A stretch of 64,000 nucleotides of DNA from Endobugula sp047636495. GTDB taxonomy: Bacteria; Pseudomonadota; Gammaproteobacteria; Pseudomonadales; Cellvibrionaceae. The notes beneath the pieces were generated by a model. That model was not told the DNA's origin. It ran no database searches and saw only the letters and a program-made list of their open reading frames with translations. The stretch is taken from assembly GCA_047636495.1 (NCBI GenBank), contig JBLILH010000006.1, positions 1 through 64,000 of the forward strand, given 5' to 3'. Positions 7,566 through 17,721 of the stretch are shown one piece after another. Made by a program: the position numbers and the translations under genes. How positions within the stretch are numbered: the stretch's first letter is position 1; each line of letters opens with the position of its first letter.

Positions 7566-10500
7566 ATATTTTGCTAATGCTAATTTTTCGCCTTTTAAAT
7601 CTTTGGCGATCAACATATAAATCGATGGGATCACGAATAAAGTAAAGATCGTACCAATCGCCATACCGCTCACGAGAACAATACCAATAGAGTTTCTCGC
7701 TTCGGCACCAGCACCAACTACAAGAATAAGCGGATAATGCCCTGCCACAGTAGCGACACTGGTCATTAAGATAGGTCGCAGGCGTGTGGTAGCGGCTTCT
7801 TTAACCGCTGCCAATTTTTGCAAACCTTGTTCTTGCATTTTGTTAGCAAATTCTACGACTAAAATACCGTTTTTAGCGACTAAGCCAATCAACGTCACCA
7901 ACCCAACCTGGGAATAAATATTTAAGGTGGTTGTCCAACCGTCGGTCCAAAATGGTAATTGCGGATTAGGCATTTGTAAAAATATAAAAATTAATGAGCC
8001 AAACATCGCCAACGGCACAGACCCTAGAATAATCACTAAGGGGTCACGAAAACTATTAAACTGCGCGGCCAGCACTAAGAAAATAAGTACGATGGCCAAG
8101 GCAAACGCCGGTAAAAACTTATTGCCTTCGCGTATTAACTGTCGCGACTCGCCAGTGTAGTCAATGGCATACGTCGATGGCATTATTTTTTCGGCTTCGG
8201 CTTTTAAAAATGCCAAGGTCTCACCTAAAGGCTTAAGACTCACCCCGCTTAGTTTAACGGCATTTTGTTGCTGAAAACGATTTAAACTGCGTGGCACAAC
8301 GTTATCTTTTATAGTGGCGACGGTACTTAGTTTAATTAAACTGTCGTTAGGGCCAGAAATATATAGGTTTTCTAACTGCCCAGGGTTCAACCGCTCAGAA
8401 CGTTTTACTTGAGGGATAACACGATAACTACGTCCTTCAATATTGAAACGGTTAACAAAATTACCGCCTAACAAAATACCTACATCAGTACCGACCTGCT
8501 TTAAGGTAAGTCCTAGATCGGCGACTTTATCACGATCGATAATGAGTTCTGATTGCGGCTGGTCAATTTTAGTATCAATAATAGGGGGAAACGGAAACAA
8601 GCCCGCTTGCATACCTTTAGATTTTAATTGCTCTACTACTTTAACAATATCGACTGCTTCATCTGTTGAGGTAATCACAAACTCTACGGGGAAATTACCC
8701 CCGCCGGGGAGTGCAGCGGGTGTAATAGGAAACATATTGATACCGGGGATGGTGGCTAGATCTTGCTGTACATCTAACAGCACTTCAAACACGGTTCGCT
8801 CGCGATCATCCCAAGGCTTAAGCACCATGCCACCAAAGGTTGCACCGGGAGCAATCAACTGAAAAACAAAGTCGGTTTCTTCCTGCGAAGAAAAAATGCG
8901 TTCAGCTTCATCAGCATAAAATATCGCTTGATCTAAATTTGAGTTAGGTGCATCTTCAACAATACCAAAAATAACCCCTTGATCTTCTTTCGGCGCCAGT
9001 TCGCTAGCCGACATCATAAATAACGGAATGCACAATAAGCTAGCTATCAGCCATACCGAGAGCACTAATGGTCTTGCACGTAAGGTGGCCTCTAACCAGC
9101 CAGTATAATGGATTTTAAATCGATCAAAAATTTTGTGTACCTGTAAAGCTAGGCCCTGCTCTTCATCACCCTCTTTTAACACCACTGATGCCATCATGGG
9201 TGAAAGTGTGAGCGCAACGATACTCGAAATAATCACTGCCCCCGCTAGCGTAAAGGTAAACTCCTTGAATAAAGATCCCGTTAAGCCACCTTGCAGCCCT
9301 ACCGGCAAATACACCGCTACTAATACTGCTGTTGTAGCAATAACGGGACCGATTAACTCCCGCGCGCCTTGCAATGCTGCGTCAACCTTATTCATCCCCT
9401 CGGTAATATGCCGCTGTACGTTTTCGACAATAACGATAGCGTCATCTACCACTAAACCTACTGATAACACTACCGCCAGTAGCGTAAGCAGGTTGACGCT
9501 GAACCCCATTAACTGCATGAGAAAAATAGCACCTATTAAAGAAATAGGGATTGCGATAACGGGAATCAGCACAGTGCGTAATGAGCCCAAAAATAAAAAT
9601 ATCACCAAAACAACAATCAGTAGCGTTTCTGCTAGCGTAGTAACCACTTCTACAATCGAGGTTTCAATATAGCGTGTCGCATCATAGGCAATGCGCGCAT
9701 CCATACCCGACGGCAACGTTTCTTGAATGGCGGCCATTTCTTCACGAACGAGTTTAATCACCTCTAGTGAATTGGAGTTGGGAAGAGGCCAAATGCCCAT
9801 AAATGTCGCGGTTTTACCCGAGAAACGTACTTCTGCGTTATAAGAATCCGAGCCAAGACGAACATCGGCTACGTCTTTTAAACGAATCACCGCCCCGTCT
9901 TCTGACGTTCGCAGCACCAACTCTTCAAATTCGCCAACCGTTTGCAAATCGGTATTCGCTGACAGGTTTACCGTCACTAAGCCACCTTTGGTTTGTCCCA
10001 ATGCAGATAAAAAATTATTAGCCGCAAGCGCCTGCCTAAGTTGTGTGGGCGATACATTGTGTGCTGCTAAACGTTCTGGTTTTAACCAAATACGCATGGC
10101 AAAATTACGTGCCCCCAGTACATCGGCACGCTGTACACCGTCTAACGCCGATAAGCGTGGCTGTACCACTCGTACTAAAAAGTCGGTGATTTGATTACTA
10201 TCGAGAATATCGGAGGTAAAACTAAGATACGCCGACGCAAATTTACTATCGGCAGATTCGACGTTAATCACCGGCACTTCGGCCTCAGCGGGTAAGTCGT
10301 TGCGAACTTGGTTTACTTTGGTATTAATTTCCGACAATGCTTTAATCGGATCATAATTCAGCTCTAGACGAACATTAATCGTCGATATGCCTAGCTGGCT
10401 AGATGACTCGATATAATCAATACCTTCTGCACCTGCGACTGCACGTTCGATGGGCGTAGTGACAAATCCTCGGACTAGCTCAGCACTGGCACCAATGTAT

Positions 10501-10658
10501 GCTGTTTGAATAGTGACCGCCGCATTGTCGCTACGTGGATACTGACGAACCGACAAGGAGCTTATCGCTTGTAGGCCAGCAATTACGATGACCAAACTGA
10601 CCACGATAGCCAGTACTGGACGGCGAACAAAAATATCAGTAAAACGCATAGTACTCAT
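7563..10658 (-). CDS. RND multidrug efflux permease (HAE-1 type)
   Basis: A 1031-aa inner-membrane proton-driven pump of the AcrB/MexB/MexF family, full family length. Visible signs: N-terminal MRFTDIFVRRPVLAIVVSL, the paired proton-relay aspartates in VGLVVDDAIVIVENVQRH (fourth membrane segment), the lysine of LIGLVAKNGILVVEF (tenth segment), and two large periplasmic loops. It works with the adaptor encoded 29 nt upstream in the same direction; no outer-membrane channel gene is adjacent, so a shared TolC-type channel is likely. The stop codon TAG is formed by the terminal TAGGA of a MITE-like element, so the original C-terminus may have been altered by a few residues. Substrates are not predictable. 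Confidence 0.93.
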   Translation of the reverse strand: MSTMRFTDIFVRRPVLAIVVSLVIVIAGLQAISSLSVRQYPRSDNAAVTIQTAYIGASAELVRGFVTTPIERAVAGAEGIDYIESSSQLGISTINVRLELNYDPIKALSEINTKVNQVRNDLPAEAEVPVINVESADSKFASAYLSFTSDILDSNQITDFLVRVVQPRLSALDGVQRADVLGARNFAMRIWLKPERLAAHNVSPTQLRQALAANNFLSALGQTKGGLVTVNLSANTDLQTVGEFEELVLRTSEDGAVIRLKDVADVRLGSDSYNAEVRFSGKTATFMGIWPLPNSNSLEVIKLVREEMAAIQETLPSGMDARIAYDATRYIETSIVEVVTTLAETLLIVVLVIFLFLGSLRTVLIPVIAIPISLIGAIFLMQLMGFSVNLLTLLAVVLSVGLVVDDAIVIVENVQRHITEGMNKVDAALQGARELIGPVIATTAVLVAVYLPVGLQGGLTGSLFKEFTFTLAGAVIISSIVALTLSPMMASVVLKEGDEEQGLALQVHKIFDRFKIHYTGWLEATLRARPLVLSVWLIASLLCIPLFMMSASELAPKEDQGVIFGIVEDAPNSNLDQAIFYADEAERIFSSQEETDFVFQLIAPGATFGGMVLKPWDDRERTVFEVLLDVQQDLATIPGINMFPITPAALPGGGNFPVEFVITSTDEAVDIVKVVEQLKSKGMQAGLFPFPPIIDTKIDQPQSELIIDRDKVADLGLTLKQVGTDVGILLGGNFVNRFNIEGRSYRVIPQVKRSERLNPGQLENLYISGPNDSLIKLSTVATIKDNVVPRSLNRFQQQNAVKLSGVSLKPLGETLAFLKAEAEKIMPSTYAIDYTGESRQLIREGNKFLPAFALAIVLIFLVLAAQFNSFRDPLVIILGSVPLAMFGSLIFIFLQMPNPQLPFWTDGWTTTLNIYSQVGLVTLIGLVAKNGILVVEFANKMQEQGLQKLAAVKEAATTRLRPILMTSVATVAGHYPLILVVGAGAEARNSIGIVLVSGMAIGTIFTLFVIPSIYMLIAKDLKGEKLALAKY

Positions 10659-10687
10659 TACTCATTAATAACAGACGCTGTATTATT

Positions 10688-11974
10688 TTATTGGTCTTCT
10701 AAAACAGGATTGAGACTAAATTCAGGCACAATGTCGTTGTTGATAACGACAGGCGCGCCATTACGTAGTTTAAATACACCGGCATTAACGACCATTTCGC
10801 CTTCTTTTAATCCCTTTATAACAACCACATAATCACCTCGCGATTCACCTAAACGAACAAATTGCTGACGAGCAAAAAGCTGTGGCGGTGTGGATTTTTC
10901 TGAAGTGTTAACCGGTCTATGCGTTTTTCCCTTCGTAGACTCACTATCATTTATCGCGGTTAATGAGGTGGCAGTATTCTTCTCTATCTTCTTCCCTTTA
11001 CTCTTATCTACCTTCTCACCTACACTTTCCTCTTGACCTTGTTCTAAATTACTGTCGGTTTTTTCTTCTACTACGAATACCGAGTCGCCGTAAGTTGAAT
11101 ATTTCACAGAGGTAATCGGCACCAGTAACACAGTAAAGGTTTCTGGCATCACCACTTCGATATTGGCGAACATCCCAGGCAGTAAGGTTTTTTCTGAGTT
11201 AGCTAATATCGCTTGGATTTCGACACTGCGAGTTTTGCTATCTATCACTGGATTAATGGCGTTAATTTTTCCGGTGAATACCGTCTCGGGGACAGCGTCA
11301 CTGGTTAATCTAACCGTTAAGCCGGTAGCTAACAACGGTAGGTTTTGTTGAGGTAAAAAGAAATTGACGAACATCTGATCTGTCGCTTGGAGTGATACGA
11401 CAGGTTCTCCGGCAGAAATGGTTTGCCCTAAGTTGATTAAACGAATGCCCAATCGACCCTTAAACGGTGCACGGATACTTTTTTTCTCAATAGCCGCTGT
11501 TATATTATCTACCTCGGCTAAAGCAGACTGATAGGCGTTATTGGAGCTATCAAATTCGGACTTAGAAGCCACCTTGCTTTTATACAATTGGCTCACACGA
11601 GAGAAATTATTTTTAGCTAGGGCAGCAGCCGACTGTGTGGCACGTAATTGTGCTTTTTCGGTAGAAACATCTTGCTCAATAAGCAAATCGCCTTCTTCCA
11701 CTTCACTGCCCGCATCAAATAATATCTTAGTAATACGCCCGGACAAATCAGCAGTAACTTCTAAGCCTTTGGCTGCCTCAAGTGAACCAATCGCTTTCAA
11801 CGTAGCCTCCCATTCGTAGGTTTGCGCTTTTTGAGCCGAAATCGTAGTAGAAGGTACTTGCTGATTTTTACCGGTTTCGATTAATGTCGAAATTTGTAAA
11901 ACCTTAACCAACGCTATAGCGCCAACAATAAACACGATACCGACTAGAGTGAACAGAACATTTTTAATCGTCAT
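10688..11974 (-). CDS. RND efflux periplasmic adaptor (membrane fusion protein)
   Basis: A 428-aa HlyD/AcrA-type adaptor. It has an N-terminal membrane segment (NVLFTLVGIVFIVGAIALVK), a split lipoyl domain (GSLEAAKGLEVTADLSGRI and later APFKGRLGIRLINLGQ), an alpha-hairpin of about 55 residues between them, then beta-barrel and membrane-proximal parts (LVPITSVKYSTYGDSVFVVEE ... GDYVVVIKGLKEGEMVV). Unusual is a charged, low-complexity insertion of about 65 residues in the membrane-proximal domain (near residues 305-370, rich in E, K, S, T). It is the first gene of the two-gene operon with the RND permease and links the pump to an outer-membrane channel. Confidence 0.9.
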   Translation of the reverse strand: MTIKNVLFTLVGIVFIVGAIALVKVLQISTLIETGKNQQVPSTTISAQKAQTYEWEATLKAIGSLEAAKGLEVTADLSGRITKILFDAGSEVEEGDLLIEQDVSTEKAQLRATQSAAALAKNNFSRVSQLYKSKVASKSEFDSSNNAYQSALAEVDNITAAIEKKSIRAPFKGRLGIRLINLGQTISAGEPVVSLQATDQMFVNFFLPQQNLPLLATGLTVRLTSDAVPETVFTGKINAINPVIDSKTRSVEIQAILANSEKTLLPGMFANIEVVMPETFTVLLVPITSVKYSTYGDSVFVVEEKTDSNLEQGQEESVGEKVDKSKGKKIEKNTATSLTAINDSESTKGKTHRPVNTSEKSTPPQLFARQQFVRLGESRGDYVVVIKGLKEGEMVVNAGVFKLRNGAPVVINNDIVPEFSLNPVLEDQ

Positions 11975-12275
11975 CAGGAAAAACCATATTAAGAGGAATG
12001 AACAACTTACTACAAAGTAATACTCAGGGTAAGTTGTCGTTATATTTGATGATACACAGTGACTCTAATTGACTATTTCTCGCAGAGTATGGTTTATGCA
12101 ACAATGTACGATTTAACATTACAGCTAGTACAATTTTTCACTGTGTATAATGATTGTGTCTTGTTACGACAAGTAAGACCAACAGGATTAGTCACCCTCT
12201 CTCTATCATTTCCCCCATCGTCGATTTATATAGAATAGACCTACATAGGGTCGACGTATGCAGAGAGTCATGTCA
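11975..12275. other. gene-free stretch upstream of the efflux operon
   Basis: About 300 bases between the 3' end of metZ and the 5' end of the adaptor gene. It must carry the efflux promoter on the minus strand, but no confident -35/-10 pair or regulator gene is seen. A palindrome-like pair AACAACTTACTAC / GGTAAGTTGTCG near 12001-12037 could be an operator. Confidence 0.3.
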
Positions 12276-13553
12276 CTAAAGCGCAGCAATGCCTCGCTCA
12301 CAATCAGCAATAATATCTTTTATATCTTCTAGACCGACGGCGATACGAATTAGGTTTTCGGTAATACCTGATTGCTGTTTTGCAGCGTCAGATAAGCGAC
12401 TGTGCGTGGTTGTCGCTGGATGAACAATCGTCGTTTTTGTATCCCCTAGATTAGCAGTTAGTGATAGCATTTTGACTGCATCAATAAAACGCCACGCGTC
12501 AGCACGTTCACCTTTTACCCGAAACGATAATACACCACCAAAAGCACTTTGTTGTTTGCGCGCCAACTCATGACCTGAATGTGTGGGGAGCCCGGCGTAA
12601 AATACCCGCTCAATTTCAGGCTGCTCGTTTAACCACCTCGCTAACGCTAAAGCGTTAACCGAGTGTGCCTGCATACGAATACGTAAGGTCTCTAAACTTT
12701 TCAAAAAAATCCATGCATTAAAGGGACTTAAGGTCATTCCGCAAGTGCGAATCACCGCTAGCACTTGATCCATTTCTTCTTGTCGCCCTACCACTACACC
12801 CCCTAAACATCGACCCTGGCCGTCTAGATATTTTGTTGCCGAGTGGATAATGATGTCTGCACCCATTTCGATAGGACGCTGAAGTGCTGGGGTGCAGAAG
12901 CAGTTGTCAACCACAAGTAAACACCCGTTAGTCTTTGCCATTATCGACAGTTTTTCTATATCCGCTACTTCGCATAAAGGATTTGAAGGAGTTTCTAAAA
13001 AAAGTAATTTTGTTTTGTCGGTAATCGTTGATTGCCATTCTGCATAATCTGTTAATGTAACAAAGCTAACGTCTATACCAAATTTTTTCAGATACTTAGT
13101 AAATAAAACATCGGTAGTACCAAACACACTACGCGAACAAACCAGATGATCACCTGTATCTAATAAAGCAATACAAGTGGCCAAAATGGCCGCCATACCC
13201 GATGAAGTCGCAACAGCTGTTTCCCCACCTTCTAATGCCGCGATACGATCTTCGAAAGTACGTACCGTAGGATTGGTATAGCGTGAATATACATTGCCTG
13301 GCTCATCCCCGGCAAAACGTGCTGCAGCTTGCTCGGCTGAATCAAAAACATAACTGGAGGTAGTGAAGATAGGTTCGCAATGTTCGCCTTCGCCCGTACG
13401 AGAAATACCTGCACGAACGGCGAGAGTGTCCAGGCCTAGACTCAATTCGTGATCTTCAATAAAGTCCTCTTTAGAACTCTCGATAAGAACACTGTCGATG
13501 TCAGTATTTCCCGATGTATTTTCAGGTTTATGGGTAGAGCGTTTGTTCGTCAT
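12276..13553 (-). CDS. metZ: O-succinylhomoserine sulfhydrylase
   Basis: A 425-aa PLP enzyme of the Cys/Met metabolism family that makes homocysteine from O-succinylhomoserine and sulfide, bypassing cystathionine. Signs: YSRYTNPTVRTFE (cofactor phosphate region), SSGMAAILA, LETPSNPLCEVADI, and IIHSATKYLDGQGRCLGG with the PLP lysine. The N-terminus has about 38 extra polar residues compared with the usual start near LGLDTLAVRAG. Its ATG follows the purF stop with no gap, as in pseudomonads where metZ follows purF. Assignment to metZ rather than metB rests on this neighbourhood and on the DGQGR motif. Confidence 0.88.
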   Translation of the reverse strand: MTNKRSTHKPENTSGNTDIDSVLIESSKEDFIEDHELSLGLDTLAVRAGISRTGEGEHCEPIFTTSSYVFDSAEQAAARFAGDEPGNVYSRYTNPTVRTFEDRIAALEGGETAVATSSGMAAILATCIALLDTGDHLVCSRSVFGTTDVLFTKYLKKFGIDVSFVTLTDYAEWQSTITDKTKLLFLETPSNPLCEVADIEKLSIMAKTNGCLLVVDNCFCTPALQRPIEMGADIIIHSATKYLDGQGRCLGGVVVGRQEEMDQVLAVIRTCGMTLSPFNAWIFLKSLETLRIRMQAHSVNALALARWLNEQPEIERVFYAGLPTHSGHELARKQQSAFGGVLSFRVKGERADAWRFIDAVKMLSLTANLGDTKTTIVHPATTTHSRLSDAAKQQSGITENLIRIAVGLEDIKDIIADCERGIAAL

Positions 13554-15086
13554 TTATCCGTTTTCCGCTGAATCGTTGTGGATCCCCACTACGTTACTGT
13601 TATCTAAATCTAATTCTCTTTGTTTAGTTTGTGCATTATCGCTACGTTTTTCTGCTAGCCGATTCAAATAGAATTCATCAACATCATCTGTCACATAACT
13701 ACCATCAAACACGGCACAATCGAATTTAGTAATCTCAGGATTACCTTCAGATGAGGCCATCACTAAATCCTCTAAGTCTTGATACACCAACCAATCTGCG
13801 CCAATAGCCTTACAAACACCTTCCGTTGTTAAACCGTGGGCTATCAGTTCTTGTGTGGTCGGCATATCGATACCGTACACATTAGGATATTTTACCGGTG
13901 GCGCGGCAGATGCAAAATACACCTTGGCTGCACCTGACTCTCTTGCCATTCTAATAATTTGTTCGCAAGTAGTACCACGAACAATCGAATCATCTATGAG
14001 TAAAACATTTTTACCCTTAAACTCTAGCGCAATAGGATTGAGTTTTTGTCGAACAGATTTTTTACGTTGCTGTTGGCCAGGCATAATAAACGTGCGGCCA
14101 ATATACCGGTTTTTAACTAAACCCTCGCGAAACTTCACCCCTAATGTGTGTGCCATTGCTTGTCCTGCAACACGGCTACTCTCAGGAATGGGGATGACCA
14201 CATCAATATCGTGGTCGGGAAATTCTCGCATAATTTTTTCAGCCAGTTTTTCACCTTGACGTAAACGCGCTTTGTAAACCGAAATACCATCGATAATGGA
14301 ATCGGGACGAGCAAAATAAACGTGTTCGAAAATACACGGTGTGTACTCAATAACTTCGGCACATTGTCGTGAATGCAATTCACCTTCTTTACTAATATAA
14401 ATGGCTTCTCCAGGACGCACATCACGCGTGAGTGAAAAGCCGGCCACATCTAAAGCCACGCTCTCGGAAGCGATCATGTATTCCTTACCTAGCGGAGTTT
14501 GACGTTCGCCAAACACTAACGGACGAATACCGTTAGGGTCACGAAAGGCCACTAGGCCGTAATTAGCGATTAACGTGACTACTGCATAACCACCAATAAT
14601 GCGTTTATGTACACCTTCGATAGCACGTAAAAAGTCTTCTGCTAGAGGCTTGTGTTTATGAATCTTTTGTAACTCTTGAGCGAAAACATTAAGCAAGGCT
14701 TCCGAGTCTGAATCGGTGTTCATATGGCGTAAATCAGTGCGATATAAATCTTCACACACCGATTCACTATTGGTTAAGTTGCCGTTATGCGCTAGGGCAA
14801 TACCGTAAGGCGAGTTAACATAAAAAGGCTGTGCCATTGCAGGGCCTGAACTACCCGCTGTAGGGTAACGTACATGCGCAATACCATAATTACCCACTAA
14901 ACGCTGCATGTGCCGAGTACGGAAAACATCTTTCACTAAACCACTGGCTTTTTGTTGTGCTATGCGCCCTTCTTCACATGTCACCATGCCTGCAGCATCT
15001 TGACCACGATGCTGCAGCATCGTTAGTGCATCATATAACTGAATATTTACGTCACTTTTACCAACAACGCCAACAACACCACACAT
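13554..15086 (-). CDS. purF: amidophosphoribosyltransferase
   Basis: A 510-aa enzyme for the first committed step of purine synthesis: PRPP plus glutamine gives phosphoribosylamine. After removal of Met1 the nucleophile is Cys2 (MCGVVGVVG, class II glutaminase domain, residues about 2-240, with HRGQDAAG and HNGNLTN), followed by a phosphoribosyltransferase domain with the PRPP loop VLLIDDSIVRGTTC. Length fits the E. coli-type enzyme (about 505). It lies downstream of cvpA (34 nt) and abuts metZ, the order seen in many gammaproteobacteria. Confidence 0.96.
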   Translation of the reverse strand: MCGVVGVVGKSDVNIQLYDALTMLQHRGQDAAGMVTCEEGRIAQQKASGLVKDVFRTRHMQRLVGNYGIAHVRYPTAGSSGPAMAQPFYVNSPYGIALAHNGNLTNSESVCEDLYRTDLRHMNTDSDSEALLNVFAQELQKIHKHKPLAEDFLRAIEGVHKRIIGGYAVVTLIANYGLVAFRDPNGIRPLVFGERQTPLGKEYMIASESVALDVAGFSLTRDVRPGEAIYISKEGELHSRQCAEVIEYTPCIFEHVYFARPDSIIDGISVYKARLRQGEKLAEKIMREFPDHDIDVVIPIPESSRVAGQAMAHTLGVKFREGLVKNRYIGRTFIMPGQQQRKKSVRQKLNPIALEFKGKNVLLIDDSIVRGTTCEQIIRMARESGAAKVYFASAAPPVKYPNVYGIDMPTTQELIAHGLTTEGVCKAIGADWLVYQDLEDLVMASSEGNPEITKFDCAVFDGSYVTDDVDEFYLNRLAEKRSDNAQTKQRELDLDNSNVVGIHNDSAENG

Positions 15087-15120
15087 AGGCTACAACTCTT
15101 AGATAAGAAAAAATAGAAAA

Positions 15121-15621
15121 TTAAACAGCGGGGACGAACAAGGAAGAAAACCCTGACATTAGAGCATGAAAACTTTCCTCCATACTAAGAAAATGAGGGA
15201 TAAGAAACGATTCCCTCCACCATATATCTTGATCGATTGGCACCACAATAGGCACGTACAAAACAATCGCTAAAATGATCAGTACACCTCGTGCAAACCC
15301 AAAAAACACACCAAATACTCTGTCGGCATTAGACAGACCCGCTACTTTTACCAGAGAGGCCAGTAGGTAACTGAAGGCACTACCCAACAACAGGGTAACA
15401 ATAAACAAAGTAGAGAAAGCCGCCATTTGTTGCGCGGATGGCGTGGAAGCATAAGGTTCAAAATGTGGAACAAGAAGTGGACTAAAGGCGGTCGCCACTA
15501 TAAAGGCAATCACCCAAACAGCCAAAGAAAGCGCTTCTTTTACAAAGCCACGTTTTAAGCTGATAATGCTGGAGATCAGCAAAACAAGAATAATTACCCA
15601 GTCAGCCCAATTCATTGCCAT
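15121..15621 (-). CDS. cvpA: CvpA family membrane protein
   Basis: A 166-aa inner-membrane protein with four hydrophobic segments (WADWVIILVLLISSIISLKRG, SLAVWVIAFIVATAF, the TLFIVTLLLGSAFSYLLA region and GFARGVLIILAIVLYVPIVV). The motif SLKRGFVKEALSL is typical of CvpA. The family is needed for colicin V production and envelope stress tolerance in E. coli; the biochemical role is unclear. It sits directly upstream of purF, as in E. coli and Pseudomonas, which supports the name. Confidence 0.9.
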   Translation of the reverse strand: MAMNWADWVIILVLLISSIISLKRGFVKEALSLAVWVIAFIVATAFSPLLVPHFEPYASTPSAQQMAAFSTLFIVTLLLGSAFSYLLASLVKVAGLSNADRVFGVFFGFARGVLIILAIVLYVPIVVPIDQDIWWRESFLIPHFLSMEESFHALMSGFSSLFVPAV

Positions 15622-15716
15622 TGTTTTATACGCTTATACTGTCGAAGAAACGGCATTTTAACAGAGCCCTTCATGGGTTTATAGCAAAGTATGACCGCTT
15701 TATTGCTAAAACGATG

Positions 15717-16295
15717 TTAATTAGATGAAAAACGCAAAATTTGGCTCTTTACACGATATGCTTGGTCAACACTAGCCTTGGCCGCTGCCGCTCGCTGCCT
15801 ATCAATATATGGCCCAATCAACACTCTAAAAAAACGCCCCTTAGAGGTTTTAACCTGACGTACATAAGCTTTGTAGCTTTTAGCGCGCAGCTTGTCACTT
15901 AACGTTTTAGCATGGGCTTCCGATTGAAAGCTCGCTGCTTGTATCACCCATGACTGTGGCAAACCATTGCTATCTAATGACAACGCCGAGTCAGCTACGG
16001 TTTTTGATGCCGCTTTTTTAGGCGACACTATCGTCTTAACGATTTCAGGGCTCGTGTTTTCTGAACTAACACTAGGCTGGAAAGCCTCACTAGGGGCCAG
16101 CGCTGACAATTGCTTGATAGAATCGGGAGGCACAATAACAATAGTACGCACATCAGGCTTAGGAGGAATTAGCGACTGTGTATCTACCACAATTCGATCA
16201 CCGTTATCACGATAAAAAAGTGATGGCAAAAAAATGATGCCTAGTGATACCAATACCATTCCGCCTACCAGTCGCTGTTTGACCTTCGTATCCAA
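15717..16295 (-). CDS. SPOR-domain membrane protein (DedD-like)
   Basis: A 192-aa protein with a short cytoplasmic start, one membrane segment (LVGGMVLVSLGIIFLPSLFY, residues about 9-28), a proline/serine-rich periplasmic linker and a C-terminal SPOR domain (about residues 113-190, SWVIQAASFQSEAHAKTL to RFFRVLIGPYIDRQRAAAA). SPOR domains bind denuded peptidoglycan at the septum, so a role at the division site is likely. Position between folC and cvpA is that of dedD in E. coli and its counterpart in Pseudomonas. Confidence 0.88.
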   Translation of the reverse strand: MDTKVKQRLVGGMVLVSLGIIFLPSLFYRDNGDRIVVDTQSLIPPKPDVRTIVIVPPDSIKQLSALAPSEAFQPSVSSENTSPEIVKTIVSPKKAASKTVADSALSLDSNGLPQSWVIQAASFQSEAHAKTLSDKLRAKSYKAYVRQVKTSKGRFFRVLIGPYIDRQRAAAAKASVDQAYRVKSQILRFSSN

Positions 16296-16305
16296 TACCC
16301 GTCTC

Positions 16306-17694
16306 CTAACTTAATGACACTGTGATGTGATTTTGCAAAGCCGCTACCGTAAAGAACGACCCAAAGACAACAATTCTATCATGTTCAGAGGATTGACTCA
16401 GCGCGTCATCAAACGCTTGTTCGATAGTATCTGACGCGCTATAGCGCTGGTTAGATTCCTGCAGTAAGACGCCTAGTTTATGCATTGAGACTGAACGCTC
16501 GTTGTCTTGTAACGAACCAACAAACCAACAGTCAAAAACACCCGATAAAGAAGCAATAATGGCCGTGATATCTTTATCTGCCATAACAGCGAACACTGCA
16601 AATACTCGGCCTTTCTTACTCCCCGCCTTACCGCCATCTTCGTTTGGCAAAGAACGCTGCAAACGATATGACAGCATAGCGGATGCTGCTGGATTATGTG
16701 CAACATCAAAAACTACTGTTCGTTGAGCAACATTGATCACTTGATAACGACCCGCCAAATGCAGTTGCGACAGTGTCATTTTCACTAACGACATATCATC
16801 CAATTCAGGTAATAAACCGCTAATATGTAATGCCTCTAAGGCCGCTGCAACACTTTCTAAGGGCAACGAAGGTAGCGGTAATACATAATGATCGCCGTTA
16901 GTTTGCCACTGCCATGAGGTATTATCGGCGGATGGTATTGCAGCAAAGTGTTGATTGATAACCGATACTCTGTTGTCTATAGGATGACTTCCATTATTCT
17001 GCGCTTTCTTATCTGCAATAAAACAGTTGAGGCTTTTCGTTAATACTGTTTCAGCTATAACAACGGGTTTATTGCATCGTGTAACCCCTAGCTTTTCTAA
17101 CGCTATAACCTCACGATCACTACCCAGCCACTCTTCATGGTCTACCGCAATAGAGGTCACTATCGCAATGTCGGCATCGACAATATTCACTGCATCTAAA
17201 CGACCGCCCAAACCCACTTCTAAAACAATATAGGGCACTTTTTCTTCAGCGAATATCCATAGCGCCGCTAAGGTAGAAAATTCAAAATACGTGAGAGAAA
17301 TATCGCCCCGAACATGATCGATTGCCGCAAATGCACTGCATACGAAAGACTCATTTACTGGCGCGCCGTCAATACGGATACGCTCACAGTAGTGATGTAG
17401 ATGCGGGGAGGTATAACTGCCTACACGGAGATTTTGAGCACATAGCATTTGTTCAATGGTAGCGACGCATGAACCCTTACCATTAGTCCCTGCCACAACA
17501 AAAGTATGTACGTTGTTAATGGCAAGTGCGCCGGAATACTCATGGCTGATGCTGGATGGATCTGCAATAAGGTCCAGTGCCTTAGCGACCTGATAAACAC
17601 GAGATAAGCCAAGATCAATGGACTTTGGATGGAGAGTTTCTAGCCACGCTAACCAATCAGGTAATTGAGTAAAGCGTGGTAAAATCGACGGCAT
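16306..17694 (-). CDS. folC: folylpolyglutamate synthase / dihydrofolate synthase
   Basis: A 462-aa Mur-ligase-type enzyme that makes dihydrofolate from dihydropteroate and glutamate and lengthens the glutamate tail. The P-loop is VVAGTNGKGSCVATIEQML near residue 67; SPHLHHYCERIRIDG and LEVGLGGRLDAVN are family motifs, and VFDVAHNPAA marks the C-terminal domain. It lies 27 nt after accD and 10 nt before the SPOR gene, as in E. coli and Pseudomonas. Length is slightly above the usual 420-440. Confidence 0.94.
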   Translation of the reverse strand: MPSILPRFTQLPDWLAWLETLHPKSIDLGLSRVYQVAKALDLIADPSSISHEYSGALAINNVHTFVVAGTNGKGSCVATIEQMLCAQNLRVGSYTSPHLHHYCERIRIDGAPVNESFVCSAFAAIDHVRGDISLTYFEFSTLAALWIFAEEKVPYIVLEVGLGGRLDAVNIVDADIAIVTSIAVDHEEWLGSDREVIALEKLGVTRCNKPVVIAETVLTKSLNCFIADKKAQNNGSHPIDNRVSVINQHFAAIPSADNTSWQWQTNGDHYVLPLPSLPLESVAAALEALHISGLLPELDDMSLVKMTLSQLHLAGRYQVINVAQRTVVFDVAHNPAASAMLSYRLQRSLPNEDGGKAGSKKGRVFAVFAVMADKDITAIIASLSGVFDCWFVGSLQDNERSVSMHKLGVLLQESNQRYSASDTIEQAFDDALSQSSEHDRIVVFGSFFTVAALQNHITVSLS

Positions 17695-17721
17695 AGGAAA
17701 AGTATCTAAGGCTATTACGTT

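Noticed and set aside
8443..9672. Plus-strand open frames opposite the RND pump gene
   Set aside because: Shadow frames of a highly conserved minus-strand gene; no RBS or recognisable protein.
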